A stretch of 64,000 bases of DNA, from contig JBGSNA010000388.1 in the NCBI GenBank assembly GCA_041739875.1, positions 1-64,000 of the forward strand, written 5' to 3'. This DNA is from JBBSJZ01 sp041739875 (GTDB taxonomy: Bacteria; Planctomycetota; Planctomycetia; Pirellulales; Pirellulaceae). Below are positions 9,467 through 17,376 of the stretch, one piece after another. How positions within the stretch are numbered: position 1 is the first letter of the stretch; every line of letters starts with the position of its first letter. The notes below the pieces were generated by a model. It did no database searches. It saw only the letters and a list, made by a program, of their open reading frames with translations, and was not told where the DNA came from. The position numbers were made by a program, and so were the translations under genes.

Positions 9467-9835
9467 ATGCCCACGATCAATCAGCTCGTCCGCAAGCGGC
9501 GGACATTCAAGAAGCGAACCAGTAAGTCGCCGGTTCTCGAGAAATGCCCTCAAAAGCAGGGTGTTTGCTTGCAGGTCCGTACCATGACGCCGAAGAAGCC
9601 GAACTCGGCGCTTCGTAAGATCACGCGTGTTCGCTTGAGCAACGGTAAAGAAGTCACCGTTTACATCCCAGGCGAGGGTCACAACCTCCAGGAACACTCG
9701 ATTGTTCTGATTCGTGGTGGTCGTATCCGCGATTTGCCGGGTGTTCGATACCAAGTTGTCCGCGGATCACGCGACGCCTTGGGTGTTGACGGCCGAAAGC
9801 AAGCTCGCAGCCGCTACGGTGTGAAGAAGCCGTAA
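9467..9835 (+). CDS. rpsL: 30S ribosomal protein S12
   Basis: The 122-residue product matches S12 throughout: MPTINQLVRKRR at the start, the decoding loop TPKKPNSALRK (Lys43 conserved), EGHNLQEHS, and QARSRYGVKKP at the end. S12 sits in the decoding centre and monitors codon-anticodon pairing. The loop normally KDLPGVRY in E. coli reads RDLPGVRY here, so residue 88 is Arg (codon 9728-9730), the position where Lys to Arg gives streptomycin resistance in other bacteria. It is the first gene of the str operon, with rpsG 99 bases downstream. Confidence 0.98.
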   Translation: MPTINQLVRKRRTFKKRTSKSPVLEKCPQKQGVCLQVRTMTPKKPNSALRKITRVRLSNGKEVTVYIPGEGHNLQEHSIVLIRGGRIRDLPGVRYQVVRGSRDALGVDGRKQARSRYGVKKP

Positions 9836-9934
9836 AGGCGAAGTTGATGACAGTCGCTCGTCAATCAAGAGACGAGTGTTGACCAGCGAATAATTTTTAA
9901 GCCAAAAAACTCTACCGGATTTCTGAAGTCAACG

Positions 9935-10405
9935 ATGGGACGAATTACTTCCAGCCGCACGCAACTCAAGGGCGACCCGCGACATAACTCGATGCTCGCT
10001 GGTAAGTTCATCAATTGTTTGATGTACGACGGCAAAAAAACTGTTGCGACCAAAGTATTTTACGACGCTTTGGCTGAGATCGAAAAACGCAACCTCGGTG
10101 TTGAGCCGATCGAAGTTTTCGAAACAGCTGTCGATAACATCAAGCCGTACATCGAAGTGCGCAGCAAGCGGGTTGGTGGTGCGAGCTACCAAGTTCCGAT
10201 GCAAGTCAATCGTGTTCGCCAACAGAGTCTTGCGATTCGCTGGTTGCTAGGTGCCGTTCGTGAAAAGAAGGGGCGTCCGATGCACATCAAGCTCGCAGAT
10301 GAGTTGGCAGCCGCGTACAAGAAAGAAGGCGTCGCTTACACCAAACGTGAAAATACGCACCGAATGGCGGATGCGAATAAGGCATTTGCTCACTTCGCTT
10401 GGTAA
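9935..10405 (+). CDS. rpsG: 30S ribosomal protein S7
   Basis: The 156-residue product has normal S7 length and motifs: MGRITSSRTQLKGDPRHNS at the start, MYDGKKTVATKVFYDAL, EVRSKRVGGASYQVP near residue 75, and the C-terminal KRENTHRMADANKAFAHFAW. S7 nucleates assembly of the 30S head and contacts E-site tRNA. It follows rpsL in the classical order. A terminator 46 bases after the stop separates it from the EF-G gene, which is not usual for str operons. Confidence 0.98.
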   Translation: MGRITSSRTQLKGDPRHNSMLAGKFINCLMYDGKKTVATKVFYDALAEIEKRNLGVEPIEVFETAVDNIKPYIEVRSKRVGGASYQVPMQVNRVRQQSLAIRWLLGAVREKKGRPMHIKLADELAAAYKKEGVAYTKRENTHRMADANKAFAHFAW

Positions 10406-10450
10406 TTACCGTATCGGTGATACAACAGTGTCGCCTTTGAAATCTCAAAG

Positions 10451-10489
10451 AACCGCGATTCGATGCCCACGCACGGATCGCGGTTTTTT
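10451..10489 (+). terminator. Intrinsic terminator after rpsG
   Basis: AACCGCGAT (10451-10459) pairs perfectly with ATCGCGGTT (10477-10485). Further pairs inside (10460-10462 with 10474-10476) shorten the loop, and six T follow (10484-10489). It lies between rpsG and the EF-G start at 10517. Confidence 0.75.
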
Positions 10490-10516
10490 CGTAGTCCGTT
10501 CTCTGCAGAACCCGCC

Positions 10517-12610
10517 ATGGCCACTGACATATCCAAGATCCGCAACATCGGCATTATCGCCCACATCGATGCGGGCAAGACGACCGTTACCGAACGGATG
10601 CTGTTCCTCAGTGGCGAGAAGCACCGCGTTGGTCGAGTCGACCATGGTACGACGGATACAGACGATGACCCTGAAGAACAAGAACGCGGGATCACGATCT
10701 TCAGCGCTTGCGTGAAATATCGCTGGCAAGACTACAGCATCAACTTGCTCGATACGCCTGGACACGTCGACTTCACTGCCGAAGTCGAGCGATGTTTGCG
10801 GGTCCTCGATGGCGCCGTTGTTGTGTTCTCAGCGAGAGAAGGTGTCGAAGCGCAAAGCGAAACGGTTTGGCGACAAGCGGATCGCTATGGCGTACCCCGG
10901 ATTGTGTTCATCAACAAACTCGACCGCGAAGGTGCTGACTTCGAAGCGGTCTTTAACGATATCGAGCCACGATTGGGCGGTCGACCCGTTGCCGTAGAAA
11001 TCCCGCTTGGCATTGGGCCGTCCCATACCAAGAGTCCATTTCGTGGCGTCGTTGATCTCGTGGACATGAAGTTGCTCGAATTCGATCCAGCCACTGACGG
11101 AAAGCAAGTCACGGAAACGGAATTGCCCGAGGAAGTTCTCGATGATGCCATATTCTGGCGAGAACAGATGCTTGATGTTGTTTATGAGTTAAGTGACGAG
11201 GCGATGCAGCTTGCGATGGAGGAAAAGCCCGTACCGCGCGAGTTGATCATTGCGGCACTTCGAAAAGGATGCATTGATCGCACGATCCAGCCAGTGTTCT
11301 GTGGCTCAGCGCTTCACGGCATCGGCGTCCAGCCGTTAATGACCGGCGTGGGCAACTTTCTCCCCAGCCCGCTGGATCGACCACCAGTGGAAGGTGTTGA
11401 CCCCAATCATCCCGAGAAGAAACTCATCCGCAAGCCTGATTCGAACGAGCCGTTCTGTGGATTGGTGTTTAAGATTCTTCCAGCAAAGACCGGTGACAAT
11501 TATTGGATCCGAGTTTACTCCGGCGAATTGAAGCAAAACTCTCGTGTCCAAGTCCCTAATCGGGACAAGAAAGAAAACATCGCGCAGCTGTGGCAAATTC
11601 ACGCTTCGAAAAAAGAGCGCGATGGACAAGTGGAGTCGGTCGGTGCCGGCGATATCTGTTGTGTGATCGGGCCTCGCTTTGCGATCACGGGCGATACCGT
11701 TTGCGATACAAAAAGCGTAATCGAGTTACCGAGCATCAAGTTTGCGGATACGGTGATCTCAATGGCAATTGAGCCGGAGAGCACGGCGGACCGCAAGAAA
11801 CTCGAGGAAACACTCGAGATGCTTCGCCGCCAAGACCCCACGTTTAAAGCTGTGGAGAATCAAGAAATCGGCCAGACGCTCATCAGTGGTATGGGCGAGT
11901 TGCACCTCGAAGTGATCCAACACCGATTAACGCGAGACTTTGGCTTGAACGTCAAGTTCTACAAGCCTCGAGTCAACTATCGCGAAACGATCGGTGGCAA
12001 GTCCGAGATTGTTGGTCAATGCAATCGTCAGATGGGCGCGACCCAAATGTTTGCTCGAGTGAAAATCCGTGTGTCGCCGCTCGACGACCCGTCGGCGCCA
12101 GTCCTGGTGTTCGATCGTCTGGCTCCAGACACTTCGCTTGCGCCAGCACTTCGCCAAGCGACTCTGGATGAGTTGCGAGCGCGTGCCGAAGGCGGTGGAA
12201 TGATCGCAGGCTTCCCTTTGTCTGGCGTAAGAATTGAATTCTACGACGCTGAGGCTCATGAAGAAGGCAGCGACGAAGTTGCATTTCGAATCGCTGCGGG
12301 CGACGCATTCGATCGTGGACTCGAAGAAGCTGGCCCCGTGCTGCTAGAGCCGGTGATGAAAGTCGAAGTCACTACACCGGAAGAGTACATGGGCGAACTC
12401 GTCGGCGACTTGCAACAACGACGAGCGATTATTTCAGCGACAGAGACTCGCGGCATGATGACCGTCATTACGGCACACGCGCCGCTCAAGGAATTGTTTG
12501 GTTACTCCAGTGCCGTGCGAAGCTTGAGCCAAGGTCGTGCTGCGGGGAGCATGGAGCCGTTGACGTACCAGCCCGCACCCAAGCAAGACGCAGAAGCGTT
12601 TAAGTACTGA
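10517..12610 (+). CDS. fusA: Elongation factor G, recycling-like (spdEFG2/GFM2-like) subtype
   Basis: The 697-residue translational GTPase has the G motifs AHIDAGKT (~15-22), DTPGH (~80) and NKLD (~135), then the EF-G domains II-V ending in an Ala/Gly-rich tail. I start it at ATG 10517 (MATDISKIRNIG); the longer frame runs back into the terminator. ERCLRVLDGAVVVF and GVEAQSETVWRQAD resemble mitochondrial GFM2 and the second EF-G of spirochaetes and planctomycetes more than E. coli FusA. That subtype may act in ribosome recycling. The terminator directly upstream implies its own promoter or read-through, and mtnA follows after five bases. No tuf gene follows. Confidence 0.9.
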   Translation: MATDISKIRNIGIIAHIDAGKTTVTERMLFLSGEKHRVGRVDHGTTDTDDDPEEQERGITIFSACVKYRWQDYSINLLDTPGHVDFTAEVERCLRVLDGAVVVFSAREGVEAQSETVWRQADRYGVPRIVFINKLDREGADFEAVFNDIEPRLGGRPVAVEIPLGIGPSHTKSPFRGVVDLVDMKLLEFDPATDGKQVTETELPEEVLDDAIFWREQMLDVVYELSDEAMQLAMEEKPVPRELIIAALRKGCIDRTIQPVFCGSALHGIGVQPLMTGVGNFLPSPLDRPPVEGVDPNHPEKKLIRKPDSNEPFCGLVFKILPAKTGDNYWIRVYSGELKQNSRVQVPNRDKKENIAQLWQIHASKKERDGQVESVGAGDICCVIGPRFAITGDTVCDTKSVIELPSIKFADTVISMAIEPESTADRKKLEETLEMLRRQDPTFKAVENQEIGQTLISGMGELHLEVIQHRLTRDFGLNVKFYKPRVNYRETIGGKSEIVGQCNRQMGATQMFARVKIRVSPLDDPSAPVLVFDRLAPDTSLAPALRQATLDELRARAEGGGMIAGFPLSGVRIEFYDAEAHEEGSDEVAFRIAAGDAFDRGLEEAGPVLLEPVMKVEVTTPEEYMGELVGDLQQRRAIISATETRGMMTVITAHAPLKELFGYSSAVRSLSQGRAAGSMEPLTYQPAPKQDAEAFKY

Positions 12611-12615
12611 GAACG

Positions 12616-13659
12616 ATGAGAGCACCAGAAACACTGCAGTGGGTTGGAAATGCTTTGCGGCTTGTCGACCAAACGCGATTGCCGAGCGAGCTGGTGTATC
12701 TGGATTGCGCCGATGTCGAGCAGACGTATGATGCGCTCAAGCGACTTGTGGTCCGCGGAGCTCCGGCGATTGGGATCGCCGCGGCTTATGGCGTTTGCCT
12801 GGCTCGCGGTGCCGACGGCGGATTCGACCGCCCGGCTGCTCTTCATGCGGCCGAGTATCTCGCAACCAGTCGGCCCACAGCCGTGAATTTGTTCTGGGCA
12901 CTCGATCGAATGCGAGCGGTAATCAACGGGTGTTCGCTTGATGGCCAGGCTCTTCACGATCGGCTGGTGGCGGAAGCGACGCAAATCCATAACGAAGACC
13001 GTGAGATGTGCCGGCAAATCGGGATCAACGGAGCGACGCTTCTCCAGGATTGTGAATGCGTTTTAACGCATTGTAATGCGGGCGGGTTAGCCGCATCGAC
13101 GTGGGGCACCGCGTTAGCACCGATCTATTGCTTGCAGGAGAAAGGGAAGCTGCTTCGAGTCTATGCCGACGAGACGCGGCCGTTGTTGCAAGGTGCTCGG
13201 CTCACCGCTTGGGAGCTCCATCAAGCTGGCATTCCAGTCACCGTGTGCACCGACTCAATGGCCGGAAGCCTGATGCGGACGGGCGAAATCAACGCAGTCA
13301 TCGTGGGCGCGGATCGAATCGCCGCAAACGGTGATGTCGCCAACAAAATCGGTACCTACCCGTTGGCAGTCCTCTCACGTTTCCACCACATTCCGTTTTA
13401 CGTTGCGGCCCCCACCAACACGTTCGACTTAACGCTTGACAACGGCGATCTGATTCCGATCGAACAACGGGCTGCCATCGAAGTCGCTGGGCCATTCAGT
13501 TTTGGCTCGCTAGCAAACCGCGTCGTTCCTGAGGGTGTTGCCGTCACGAACCCAGCGTTCGACGTCACGCCGGCAGAGCTGGTGACGGCAATCATTACCC
13601 AGCGCGGCGTGATCACGTCACCGTCGACACAGTCAATTGCCGTGCACTTCGCCGACTAG
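12616..13659 (+). CDS. mtnA: S-methyl-5-thioribose-1-phosphate isomerase
   Basis: The 347-residue product matches MtnA of the eIF2B-like fold: VRGAPAIGIAAAYG near residue 50, LTHCNAGGLA (catalytic Cys near 155), CTDSMAG, and GADRIAANGDVANKIGTY (catalytic Asp near 235). MtnA isomerises methylthioribose-1-phosphate to the ribulose form in methionine salvage. Its ATG lies five bases after the EF-G stop, so the two are cotranscribed. No other mtn genes are in the window. Aldose-phosphate isomerases of the same fold are an alternative, but the full MtnA motif set is present. Confidence 0.93.
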   Translation: MRAPETLQWVGNALRLVDQTRLPSELVYLDCADVEQTYDALKRLVVRGAPAIGIAAAYGVCLARGADGGFDRPAALHAAEYLATSRPTAVNLFWALDRMRAVINGCSLDGQALHDRLVAEATQIHNEDREMCRQIGINGATLLQDCECVLTHCNAGGLAASTWGTALAPIYCLQEKGKLLRVYADETRPLLQGARLTAWELHQAGIPVTVCTDSMAGSLMRTGEINAVIVGADRIAANGDVANKIGTYPLAVLSRFHHIPFYVAAPTNTFDLTLDNGDLIPIEQRAAIEVAGPFSFGSLANRVVPEGVAVTNPAFDVTPAELVTAIITQRGVITSPSTQSIAVHFAD

Positions 13660-13772
13660 TCAAGTGCCAACTCATGGCATTCTCGTCACATCGCTTGGTC
13701 GGGCTTCGAGCAAGAAAGGCACATGTGACGATCGCGAATCGGACGCTAACGCCCTGGGTTTGCTAGCAGACA

Positions 13773-13794
13773 CAAAAAGTTCGCGAACTTTTTG
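13773..13794. promoter_or_regulatory. 22-base perfect palindrome after mtnA
   Basis: CAAAAAGTTCG|CGAACTTTTTG is its own reverse complement. It starts 114 bases after the mtnA stop and about 330 before csrA. It can fold with a CGCG turn and ends in five T, so a bidirectional terminator is likely; a dimeric repressor site is the alternative. Confidence 0.55.
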
Positions 13795-14044
13795 AAATCT
13801 ACTCCAGAGCGTGACCAGACTTGTCACGGGCCGAAGCGATACTTACTTCAGAAGCGGCGAGTTGAGAATCTCAAAGCGAGACCGGTTGCTCAGAACAAAC
13901 GGTTTTGCGGGAGCCTTGACGAATCAATTCCAGCGAACCTGTCCACGGCTCGCGAGTCTGGATTTCGAAGAGAAGTTTGGTGAATTACGTGAAAACCACA
14001 AAGTTTCACTCAAGTTCACGGTCTTCGATTCGAAAAACAGAAGC

Positions 14045-14076
14045 ACAAAGTACAAATTGGCACGTACTTTGTACTT
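14045..14076. promoter_or_regulatory. Nested inverted repeats in the csrA leader
   Basis: ACAAAGTAC (14045-14053) pairs with GTACTTTGT (14064-14072). In another register AAGTACAAA (14048-14056) pairs with TTTGTACTT (14068-14076). Only one pairing can form at a time. The element ends 50 bases before the csrA start, inside a 466-base gap that otherwise holds no gene I can support. Confidence 0.5.
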
Positions 14077-14125
14077 ATGTGGAACGTTGACCCATTACAC
14101 CACCAAAATGACAGGGAAAAAGACC

Positions 14126-14359
14126 ATGTTGGTTCTAAGTCGAAAAGAAGGCGAGCAATTGATGATCGGTGACAATGTTGTGCTCACGATCACACGAATC
14201 TCTGGTAATCGAGTTGCGATTGGAATCGAAGCTCCGCGGGATGTGCGAATTGTGCGTGGAGAATTGGATCGCAAGGAAGTTGGACGCGGAGGTATCGCCC
14301 CCAACGCCGCTGCGATGCACGACCCCAATGTTGCAATTGCTAGCCAAGCGATGAACTAA
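14126..14359 (+). CDS. csrA: Carbon storage regulator CsrA
   Basis: The 77-residue product starts MLVLSRKEGEQLMIGD and continues ITRISGNRVAIGIEAP and VRIVRGEL, the full CsrA beta-strand core with the C-terminal RNA-binding Arg (VRGEL). CsrA dimers bind GGA in RNA leaders and control translation and mRNA stability. I start at ATG 14126 because CsrA begins MLVLSRK; the open frame extends far upstream but without homology. AGGGAAAA lies about ten bases before it. The tail after residue 52 is longer than in E. coli (61 residues) and polar. The leader holds palindromes that could allow autocontrol. Confidence 0.95.
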   Translation: MLVLSRKEGEQLMIGDNVVLTITRISGNRVAIGIEAPRDVRIVRGELDRKEVGRGGIAPNAAAMHDPNVAIASQAMN

Positions 14360-14370
14360 GACGTCAACCC

Positions 14371-14460
14371 ACCGGGTCGGTGCAAGGGCTCTCGATGTTG
14401 ATTCATTCAGGCCAGTTAATTCCTTCAGGCCACGAGTGCCTAGGATGAGCCCGACCCGGT
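14371..14460. terminator. Long-loop inverted repeat between convergent csrA and surE
   Basis: ACCGGGTCGG (14371-14380) is matched by CCGACCCGGT (14451-14460). The 70-base loop holds two copies of TTCAGGCCA. It lies between two gene ends and is followed on the plus strand by TCGTTTTGGG. A shared transcription end is the simplest explanation. Confidence 0.45.
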
Positions 14461-14493
14461 CGATCGTTTTGGGACATGTTTTTGGCTACGTCG

Positions 14494-15222
14494 TTACCAC
14501 CAATTGGCAACGAGTTTGCTGATTGTTAAGTAGCCATTGAAACAACGAGATACATCAGAATCAGGAATCCTTGGGCGACCATGGAAGTCGGTTCGTGAGG
14601 TGACTGAATTGGATTCTTGCGCATAATGTCGTTGCAATGGCGTCGGATCGACATTGCATTCACAAACGTTTGCTGGTCCCGAACTGGGATCAATCGCAGG
14701 TAGGTTCACGTTCCACAACGGTGGCGTGCTGGATCGGATTGCTTGAGCGAGTGGTAAAAACTCATCAAAAACGGGCTGAAGCCACTCCGACGTGTGCTCC
14801 CACGTCTTAGGGATCTCTGGCCGTCGGTAATGCGAAATGGCAAGTGCCGCAACGCCTTGAATCGCAGCTTCACGCGCAGCGGCAAATGTACCACTGACGA
14901 GCAAGTCCACACCAAGATTCGCACCAGCGTTGATTCCTGAGATCACACATTGCGCGTCGGGCAAGATTTTCCCGAGCGCGACGCGCACGCAATCGACAGG
15001 TGTCCCATCGACGCTGTACCAACCAGGCCGAGTTTCTTCGACAATCAAACCGCGTCCAGTCGTTACGCTGTGCCCGCATTCGCTACGCCCACAATGTGGC
15101 GCAACCACAACGAGTTGGTGTGCGTTGCCACGAAGTGGAGCCAAAGCCAATGACACCGCATCATGCAATGCTTGCAAACCGGGCGCGTCAATGCCGTCGT
15201 CATTAACCAACAAGATTTTCAA
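14494..15222 (-). CDS. surE: 5'/3'-nucleotidase SurE
   Basis: The 242-residue product starts MKILLVNDDGIDAPGL, whose DD binds the divalent metal, and continues with VVAPHCGRSECGHSVT, DGTPVDCVRVAL and SGINAGANLG, the conserved SurE blocks in order. SurE is a cytoplasmic dimeric phosphatase for nucleoside monophosphates, linked to stationary-phase survival. It lies 43 bases after the DegT-type aminotransferase on the same strand and is probably cotranscribed. The usual partner pcm is not next to it. Confidence 0.95.
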   Translation of the reverse strand: MKILLVNDDGIDAPGLQALHDAVSLALAPLRGNAHQLVVVAPHCGRSECGHSVTTGRGLIVEETRPGWYSVDGTPVDCVRVALGKILPDAQCVISGINAGANLGVDLLVSGTFAAAREAAIQGVAALAISHYRRPEIPKTWEHTSEWLQPVFDEFLPLAQAIRSSTPPLWNVNLPAIDPSSGPANVCECNVDPTPLQRHYAQESNSVTSRTDFHGRPRIPDSDVSRCFNGYLTISKLVANWW

Positions 15223-15265
15223 TCGGGGATTCCCAAGTTTGGAAAGCTGGAGCGAGCGGCGTTAC

Positions 15266-16393
15266 TTATTGCGAGAGATCATGAATTTGGCAAATCAATT
15301 CGCAAAGCTCCGCGTGACGACTAGGCTTGATCATCAAGGCGCGATGGTCAAGTACACAGCATCGCTCGCCAATCTCCGCAGCCGAGTTCAGCGAAAAAGG
15401 CTTTCGGCACCTCGCGTCGCTCATTCGATGCATCGATCGAAAACCCTCGCCGATCGGTATCCCGCACTGCTTGGCTTGATCAATGATTCGTGTGCGATGT
15501 TCAGCAGACTGAGCCAGGAATGCGAATTTATAAAAGCATGAATTCTCGATAGCTCCGCGCAAGTCGTCGTGATTGAAGCGGAAGTCGACAGGACTCCACG
15601 AAGGCAACTTCACTTGCAAGAACGTGGACAGCAAGGTCGCTGTGGCTGACCGTATCTGATTCAGTTCATCCAGGCGGCTGAGCTGTGGCACCAGCACAGC
15701 GGCCTGGAGTGCGGAGAGGGGCAGTGCATCACTCGGACGATCGTAAAGTCGCTTCAGTCTCGCGTGAACACGTTCGTCGCTCGTCAGAATCGCGCCTCCG
15801 TTTCCAGCCGTGAGCGGTTTGCTCCCGCCGAAACTCAGCGTCGAAACGTGCCCGAAGCTACCGGCAAGCCTCCGGCCATCAAGCTCTGGGCCATCGACCG
15901 ATGCGATGCTCATGCCTGGAGCTTGGCACGCATCCTCGATGAGCGTCCAGCCGCGTGCGTCACAGATTTTGCGAATGGCGACAACGTCGGCGGCATGACC
16001 GTAAAGATGCGAAACGATGACGGCACGTATTTTTTTGCCTGGCGCACTAGCGATCTGGTCAACGTCCATACCGACGCTGAGCGGCTTTACATCCAAGAGT
16101 ACGGGAACCGCACCAACGGCCTCGATACAGCGAATGTTTCCTGGGTAGTCAAACGCAGCGGTAAGCACTTCATCGCCGGGGGCGAGCCCCGATGCGCGAA
16201 GTGCCATCTCAACGGCAGCAGTACCGCTGCAACAAAGACGCACGAACTTGGCACCAAATTTCTCAGCAAGACCATGCGACAATTGCGAGTGCGCCTGGGA
16301 AAAGTAACTCCCCCAGTCTCCCGACGCGAGCGATTCCTGGATCGCTGATTCGATCTCGGGCCATTGTGGCGGCCAGGTGTACAGAATTGTCAT
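15266..16393 (-). CDS. DegT/DnrJ/EryC1-family PLP aminotransferase
   Basis: The 375-residue product belongs to the sugar aminotransferase family: CSGTAAVEMALRASGL near residue 55, DEVLTAAFDYPGN, LIEDACQAPG near 150 (Asp against the pyridine nitrogen), and SFGGSKPLTAGNGGAI near 190 with the PLP-binding Lys. Such enzymes usually transfer an amino group to a keto sugar attached to a nucleotide, for surface polysaccharide or lipid A. AHBA-synthase-like members are an alternative. The gene is first of a two-gene minus-strand unit with surE and diverges from yajC. Confidence 0.85.
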   Translation of the reverse strand: MTILYTWPPQWPEIESAIQESLASGDWGSYFSQAHSQLSHGLAEKFGAKFVRLCCSGTAAVEMALRASGLAPGDEVLTAAFDYPGNIRCIEAVGAVPVLLDVKPLSVGMDVDQIASAPGKKIRAVIVSHLYGHAADVVAIRKICDARGWTLIEDACQAPGMSIASVDGPELDGRRLAGSFGHVSTLSFGGSKPLTAGNGGAILTSDERVHARLKRLYDRPSDALPLSALQAAVLVPQLSRLDELNQIRSATATLLSTFLQVKLPSWSPVDFRFNHDDLRGAIENSCFYKFAFLAQSAEHRTRIIDQAKQCGIPIGEGFRSMHRMSDARCRKPFSLNSAAEIGERCCVLDHRALMIKPSRHAELCELICQIHDLSQ

Positions 16394-16641
16394 GATATTC
16401 GATGATGGTCAGAGCAATGCAGGTGTCGGCGAAATCTTGGACGATTCGGTGGAGCCTGATCTTTTGGCAAAAGAAAGGCTTAGGAAGCAACAAGCTGGGC
16501 GATCTTGGGTGGGAATCCACTGATTTCCTTGCGAACTCGTGTCCAGTCAGGAGCGGATGGGCTTGTGACGGTTTTTTTGCTTCCATATCATGCCGCATTC
16601 GTTATATCGCGTTCTGGCTGTGTTTTTAGGGTCCTGGTTCT

Positions 16642-17262
16642 TTGACTTCTTTATTTGTGGGTTTAGTAGCGATTTTTTCACTCGGGGTGGCTCCGACAGC
16701 CAACTCGCTTAGGGAAGCTGCGCCAGTAGGCGAGATTTCGTTGCTGGAATTGATTTCCCCGATAAATGGTTGGTCAAAGACTGGGCTTCTTGCCCAAGGT
16801 GAAGCGGCTGCGCCCGAATCACCAACAGCCCAACCTCAATCGGCTCCAGATTCGGCTGGCCAAACGCCAGCAGCCCAAACGCCAGCGGAACCGGTACCAA
16901 ACGCGGTCGGTGCGAAACGCCCAGAAGATATGACACTGATGGAGCGAATTTTTGCCAGCGGAATTATTTTGCCGGTCGGTCTAGTCGTACTGTTCTATGC
17001 CATTTTCTTGGCACCCGAGCGGCGGCGCAAGGCTGACGAGGCCAAGTTGATGGCAAGCCTGAAGAAAAACGACCGAGTGGTCACGATTGGCGGCATCCAC
17101 GGTACCGTCGCTAATGTGACCAATGACAGTGATATTGTGACCCTCAAGGTAGACGAGAGTTCTGGAGCGCGTATTCGCGTGAATCGATCTGCGATTGCTC
17201 GAATCGTGACGGATCCAGCCTCAAGTGATAAGGACGCACCAGCGGACGATTCCGCTAAATAG
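16642..17262 (+). CDS. yajC: Preprotein translocase subunit YajC with long N-terminal extension
   Basis: Residues ~95-206 are a YajC: one membrane helix (ILPVGLVVLFYAIFLAPERRRK) followed by LKKNDRVVTIGGIHGTVANV, the conserved soluble part. YajC joins SecDF at the translocon. The product is about twice the usual length because of a signal-like hydrophobic N-terminus and a Pro/Ala/Gln linker. The start is uncertain: TTG 16642 gives the full frame after a stop at 16627, and GTG 16657 is an alternative. secDF follows 114 bases downstream, so the two probably form an operon. Confidence 0.88.
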   Translation: MTSLFVGLVAIFSLGVAPTANSLREAAPVGEISLLELISPINGWSKTGLLAQGEAAAPESPTAQPQSAPDSAGQTPAAQTPAEPVPNAVGAKRPEDMTLMERIFASGIILPVGLVVLFYAIFLAPERRRKADEAKLMASLKKNDRVVTIGGIHGTVANVTNDSDIVTLKVDESSGARIRVNRSAIARIVTDPASSDKDAPADDSAK

Positions 17263-17376
17263 TTGGTTCGTGATGGACCCAGCAAAACCCCATCCATGAA
17301 CCAAACCTCCATTTAACCAAGATGTCGCCAACTAAGCCGTGGCGACCCGACGAATCCCCGACATTTGAAAACGACG

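Noticed and set aside
13811..14125. N-terminal extension of CsrA by 105 residues
   Set aside because: The extra residues show no CsrA homology, and MLVLSRK at 14126 with a Shine-Dalgarno-like AGGGAAAA is the family start.
16402..16629. Small plus-strand gene of 75 residues before yajC
   Set aside because: No homology or ribosome-binding site; it ends directly in the yajC leader and overlaps the expected divergent promoters.
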